A DNA stretch of 7,106 nucleotides from positions 1 to 7,106 of the forward strand of contig JAKAZJ010000094.1 of assembly GCA_021826565.1 (NCBI GenBank). The letters are read 5' to 3'. The DNA comes from Pseudomonadota bacterium (GTDB lineage Bacteria > Pseudomonadota > Alphaproteobacteria > Acetobacterales > Acetobacteraceae). Each line of letters opens with the position of its first letter. Within the stretch, counting starts at the first letter, position 1. Both the position numbers and the translations under genes were made by a program. Positions 5,035 to 7,106 of this stretch are shown one piece after another. Under the pieces are notes generated by a model, which did not search any database, was not told the DNA's origin, and saw only the letters and a program-made list of their open reading frames with translations.

Positions 5035-5450
5035 TGGCGCTTACCGCAGGAACCGCGGTTAACCGCCGCGGCGCGCATCGCGGCAACGACTATGGGTACC
5101 CGGTGGCGGCCGGGGAGCAGGTCTGGCGTGGCGGCTTCATCTGTCTCACGGCAGCCGGCGCGCTGGTGCGGCCGCAGACCGCAGGTGCGCTGGTACCGGC
5201 TGGCCTCGCGGCGACCGATTACTCGAATGTCGGCCAGGCGTCGGTGTCCAGCCAGAACATCGCCGCGCTGCGGGGGTGCTGGGCCCTGACCGTGCCGACG
5301 GCTACCGCGGCGAATATCGGGGCGCCCGTGTACGCCACCGACGACAACACTTTCACCCTGACGGCCCCCACCACCGGGTTCACGGCCAGTATCGGCACCC
5401 TGAACGGGATCGATAATGGCCAGACCTACGTGCTGCTGGCCGGGAGCTAG
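5034..5450 (+). CDS. Small head decoration (cement)-type protein
   Basis: 138 residues. It sits between scaffold and major capsid, where decoration or stabilisation proteins are normally encoded. The sequence is beta-rich and Ala/Gly/Thr-rich with few charges. Stretches resemble the DUF2190-like cement proteins: GTAVNRRGAHRGNDYGYPVAAGEQVW near the N terminus (about 6-31, shown only as family pattern: basic start, then YPV-AGE-V), GGFICLTAAGAL, PAGLAATDYSNV and GAPVYATDDNTFTL. Such proteins bind the outside of the mature shell and stabilise it. The assignment rests on position, size and pattern, not on a decisive motif, so it is less sure than the capsid call. The ATG overlaps the preceding TGA (TGATG) and has a strong Shine-Dalgarno. 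The next gene starts 5 bases after its stop. Confidence 0.7.
   Translation: MALTAGTAVNRRGAHRGNDYGYPVAAGEQVWRGGFICLTAAGALVRPQTAGALVPAGLAATDYSNVGQASVSSQNIAALRGCWALTVPTATAANIGAPVYATDDNTFTLTAPTTGFTASIGTLNGIDNGQTYVLLAGS
5051..5066 (+). repeat. Overlapping palindromes at the start of the decoration gene
   Basis: AACCGCGGTT (5051-5060) and GCGGTTAACCGC (5055-5066) are both perfect palindromes, sharing six bases, in codons 6-11. They may form alternative short hairpins near the start codon, be a protein binding site, or be chance. Confidence 0.5.
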
Positions 5451-5455
5451 GTTTC

Positions 5456-6379
5456 ATGGCGACCGCGATCACCTTCCCGACGCTACAGTCCATCAACGAC
5501 GCGATCAGCTTGGCCTACGAGTTGGGGCAGCTGTCGGTCGCCGACAGCATCTACAAGTCGATCTCTTTTGTCTCGAAGTCCACCGGTGATGCCGAAGTTT
5601 ACCCGATGTTCGCGGGAACGGCCGGCCTCCGGGAGTGGGTCGGCGACCGGGTGGTGCACCAGCTGGGGCTGGAGACCTTCCGCCTGCCGAACAAGACGTT
5701 CGAGGAGACGATCTCGGTCCGGCGTGAGGATATCGAGGACGACCGGCTGGGGCTGTTGACCCCGGTGGCGCAGCAGCTGGGCATCGACTCGGAGATCTAT
5801 CCCGATTTGTTGATCGCGCAGCTGCTTAAGAACGGTCATAATTCGACGATCTTCGACGGGCAAAATTTCTTCGATGTCGCCCACCCCAACTACAGCGACA
5901 CCGGCGGCCCGGCCACAGTGGCGAATTATCAGGCGGGATCGTCCACCAGTTGGTATCTGATCGACACGAGCAAGGTCTGGCGGCCGTTCATCTGGCAGGA
6001 ACGCCGGCCGTTCAAGATTATTCCGAAGTTCTCCATGACGGACCCCAGCGTGTTCTGGGATAACGAGTTCGTCTGGGGCGTGGACGGCCGCGGGGCCGCC
6101 GGGTACGGCCTGTGGCATCTCGCGTCGCGCTCGGACGCGCCCATGAATCAGGCCAACCTGCTGGCGGCGTGGGAGACGATGGGGCAGCTGCGGCGCCAGG
6201 ATGGCGCCCCGATGGGTGTCGGCGCCCCGCGTGGCCTGAAGCTGATTGTGCCGCGCGCCCTGTACGCGACGGCGCGGGCGTATTGCGAAAATCCCTTCGA
6301 TCCGATGGTCACCACCAATCTGACGCCGAACGCATTTCAAGGCATCGCCACGGCAGTGCAGAACGATTGGCTTAATTGA
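5456..6379 (+). CDS. Major capsid protein, Mu gpT-like
   Basis: 307 residues, very close to Mu gpT (about 305). It is the HK97-fold shell subunit. Strong family signatures run along the whole chain: LREWVGDRVVHQL (58-70), NKTFEETISVRREDIEDDRLG (79-99; given as pattern NKTFE-T--V-R-DIEDD-LG), PVAQQLG, IFDGQNFFDVAHPNYSDTGG (132-151), WYLIDTSKVWRPFIWQERRP (166-185), WDNEFVWGVDGRGAAGYGLW (201-220) and LKLIVPRALYATAR near 261-274. The ATG at 5456 is preceded by GGGAG (5442-5446), 9 bases away, and starts 5 bases after the decoration gene stop. Codon use includes somewhat more A/T-ending codons than its neighbours, as often seen in a conserved, highly expressed capsid gene. No separate prodomain is visible, consistent with a separate scaffold. 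Confidence 0.97.
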   Translation: MATAITFPTLQSINDAISLAYELGQLSVADSIYKSISFVSKSTGDAEVYPMFAGTAGLREWVGDRVVHQLGLETFRLPNKTFEETISVRREDIEDDRLGLLTPVAQQLGIDSEIYPDLLIAQLLKNGHNSTIFDGQNFFDVAHPNYSDTGGPATVANYQAGSSTSWYLIDTSKVWRPFIWQERRPFKIIPKFSMTDPSVFWDNEFVWGVDGRGAAGYGLWHLASRSDAPMNQANLLAAWETMGQLRRQDGAPMGVGAPRGLKLIVPRALYATARAYCENPFDPMVTTNLTPNAFQGIATAVQNDWLN

Positions 6380-6421
6380 TCGCCTACAAACCCGCGTCCG
6401 CCCCCTGGACCGAGGAATCCC

Positions 6422-6661
6422 ATGGCCGACAAGATCATCATTTTCTCCACCATTCCCGGGCGCCATCGCGGCGGGATGACGCATCCGCGCGCGGCCGAAT
6501 ACCCGATGGGGTCGATCGGGCGCGGCGCGCTGGAACAGATTGCCGCGGACCCGGTGCTGGCGATCGGCGCCGGCGAGCTGGTGACAACGGCCACCCTGGC
6601 CGCGCTGCTGGACGCCAACGATGCCGCCGCGCGGCCGGCGAAGGGCAAGAAGGAAAGCTGA
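6422..6661 (+). CDS. Small HI1506/FluMu gp35-like protein
   Basis: 79 residues. The N-terminal part (IIIFSTIPGRHRGGMTHP, then YPMGSIGRGALEQIAADPVLAI) follows the pattern of Mu gp35 and the Haemophilus FluMu homologue HI1506. That pattern is a beta strand, R-GG--HP, a tryptophan/proline-type turn, then a helix ending in ADP-L-V. The function of this family is not established; its fixed place between capsid gpT and gp36 suggests a head-associated or head-tail role. The C-terminal tail is a Lys/Ala-rich stretch (ARPAKGKKES), probably disordered. The ATG at 6422 has GAGGA at 6412-6416, and the gap of 42 bases from the capsid stop contains no visible terminator. Confidence 0.75.
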   Translation: MADKIIIFSTIPGRHRGGMTHPRAAEYPMGSIGRGALEQIAADPVLAIGAGELVTTATLAALLDANDAAARPAKGKKES

Positions 6662-6664
6662 TCG

Positions 6665-7106
6665 GTGGTCTATGCCGGCGTCCAGGACATGATCGACCGC
6701 TTCGGCCAGGTGGAGATGATCCGCCTGACCACGCCGGCCGATCAGGACATGGACACGGTGCAGCCCGATCCGGTGATCCGCGCGCTGGAGGATGCCTCCG
6801 CCGTGATCGATGGCTACCTGCGGCGCCGATACCAGGTGCCGCTGGATCTGGTCCCCCCTGAAATCCGCCGCGCCTGCTGCGTGCTGGCGCGGTTCGACCT
6901 GTCCACCGGCGACCAGCGCGAGGCGTCCGAACGTGCGACGCAGGACCGCAAGGACGCGGTCGCGTGGCTGACCCAGATCAGCAAGGGCGACGTGCTGCTG
7001 CCGCTGGCCGAGGTGACGCCGGGCGACCAGAGCTTCGCCCAGGTGCAGACCCGCGGCGCGGTGTTCGGCGCCCAGGATTGCTCGGTGGCCGTGTTCCCGG
7101 CGAACC
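6665..7106 (+). CDS. DUF1320 / Mu gp36-like head-tail connector protein, 3'-truncated by window edge
   Basis: 147 codons visible with no stop, so the C terminus lies past the window. The start YAGVQDMIDRFGQVEMIRLT matches the DUF1320 pattern (Y---QD-I-RFG--E-I-LT). Then come a helix with VIRALEDASAVIDGYLRRRY (38-56), QVPLDLVPPEIRRACCVLARFDL (57-79; shown as pattern VPL----P--I---C--LARF-L) and a final helix ending AWLTQISKGDVLLPL (100-114). Mu gp36 is about 140 residues, so little is missing. This family is thought to act at the neck or head completion step. I chose GTG at 6665, the second codon after the preceding in-frame TGA, with AAGGA at 6650-6654, 10 bases upstream. An ATG at 6689 would delete the conserved N-terminal YAGVQDM. 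Confidence 0.88.
   Translation, partial: MVYAGVQDMIDRFGQVEMIRLTTPADQDMDTVQPDPVIRALEDASAVIDGYLRRRYQVPLDLVPPEIRRACCVLARFDLSTGDQREASERATQDRKDAVAWLTQISKGDVLLPLAEVTPGDQSFAQVQTRGAVFGAQDCSVAVFPAN

Noticed and set aside
1..7106. CRISPR array, tRNA, insertion sequence or attachment site
   Set aside because: No regularly spaced repeats, cloverleaf-like segment, transposase motif or terminal inverted repeat pair was seen; genes are almost contiguous.

Overview
The window is part of the head-gene operon of a Mu-like (transposable, Myoviridae-type) prophage or phage. All genes lie on the + strand and are tightly packed. The DNA is very G+C-rich with strongly G/C-ending codons. Together with the sequence flavour of the portal, the gpI-type protease and the capsid, this suggests a high-GC alphaproteobacterial host (Acetobacteraceae or another Rhodospirillales-like group). 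That host assignment is inference; no host gene is present to settle it.

Layout: 1-1433, portal (Mu gp29 / DUF935), cut at its 5' end. 1417-2178, Mu F-like minor head protein (gp30). 2178-2672, Mu gpG-like virion morphogenesis protein. 2689-3102, an unrecognised small single-pass membrane protein. 3121-3684, an XRE-type helix-turn-helix protein with a poorly supported C-terminal half that carries a CxxC...CxxC motif. 3685-3765, a short, GC-rich, hairpin-prone leader. 3766-5034, Mu gpI-like head maturation protease with a predicted internal scaffold start (Mu Z-like) at 4447. 5034-5450, small decoration (cement)-type protein. 5456-6379, Mu gpT-like major capsid. 6422-6661, HI1506/FluMu gp35-like protein. 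6665 to the end, DUF1320/Mu gp36-like connector or completion protein, cut at its 3' end.

The structural genes follow Mu order (gp29-gp30-G-I/Z-T-gp35-gp36) and together would build the procapsid. The portal and F protein form the DNA entry vertex, the scaffold shapes the shell made of gpT, the protease matures it, the decoration protein coats it, and gp36 begins the head-tail interface. Stop/start overlaps (portal/F, F/G, I/decoration) suggest translational coupling from an upstream late promoter outside the window. I see no promoter or T-tracted intrinsic terminator inside it.

The part Mu synteny does not explain is 2689-3765. Two extra genes (membrane protein and XRE regulator) and a chain of GC-rich inverted repeats sit between G and the protease. 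This is the best candidate for accessory (moron-like) cargo. The rest is a recognisable, divergent Mu-like head module.
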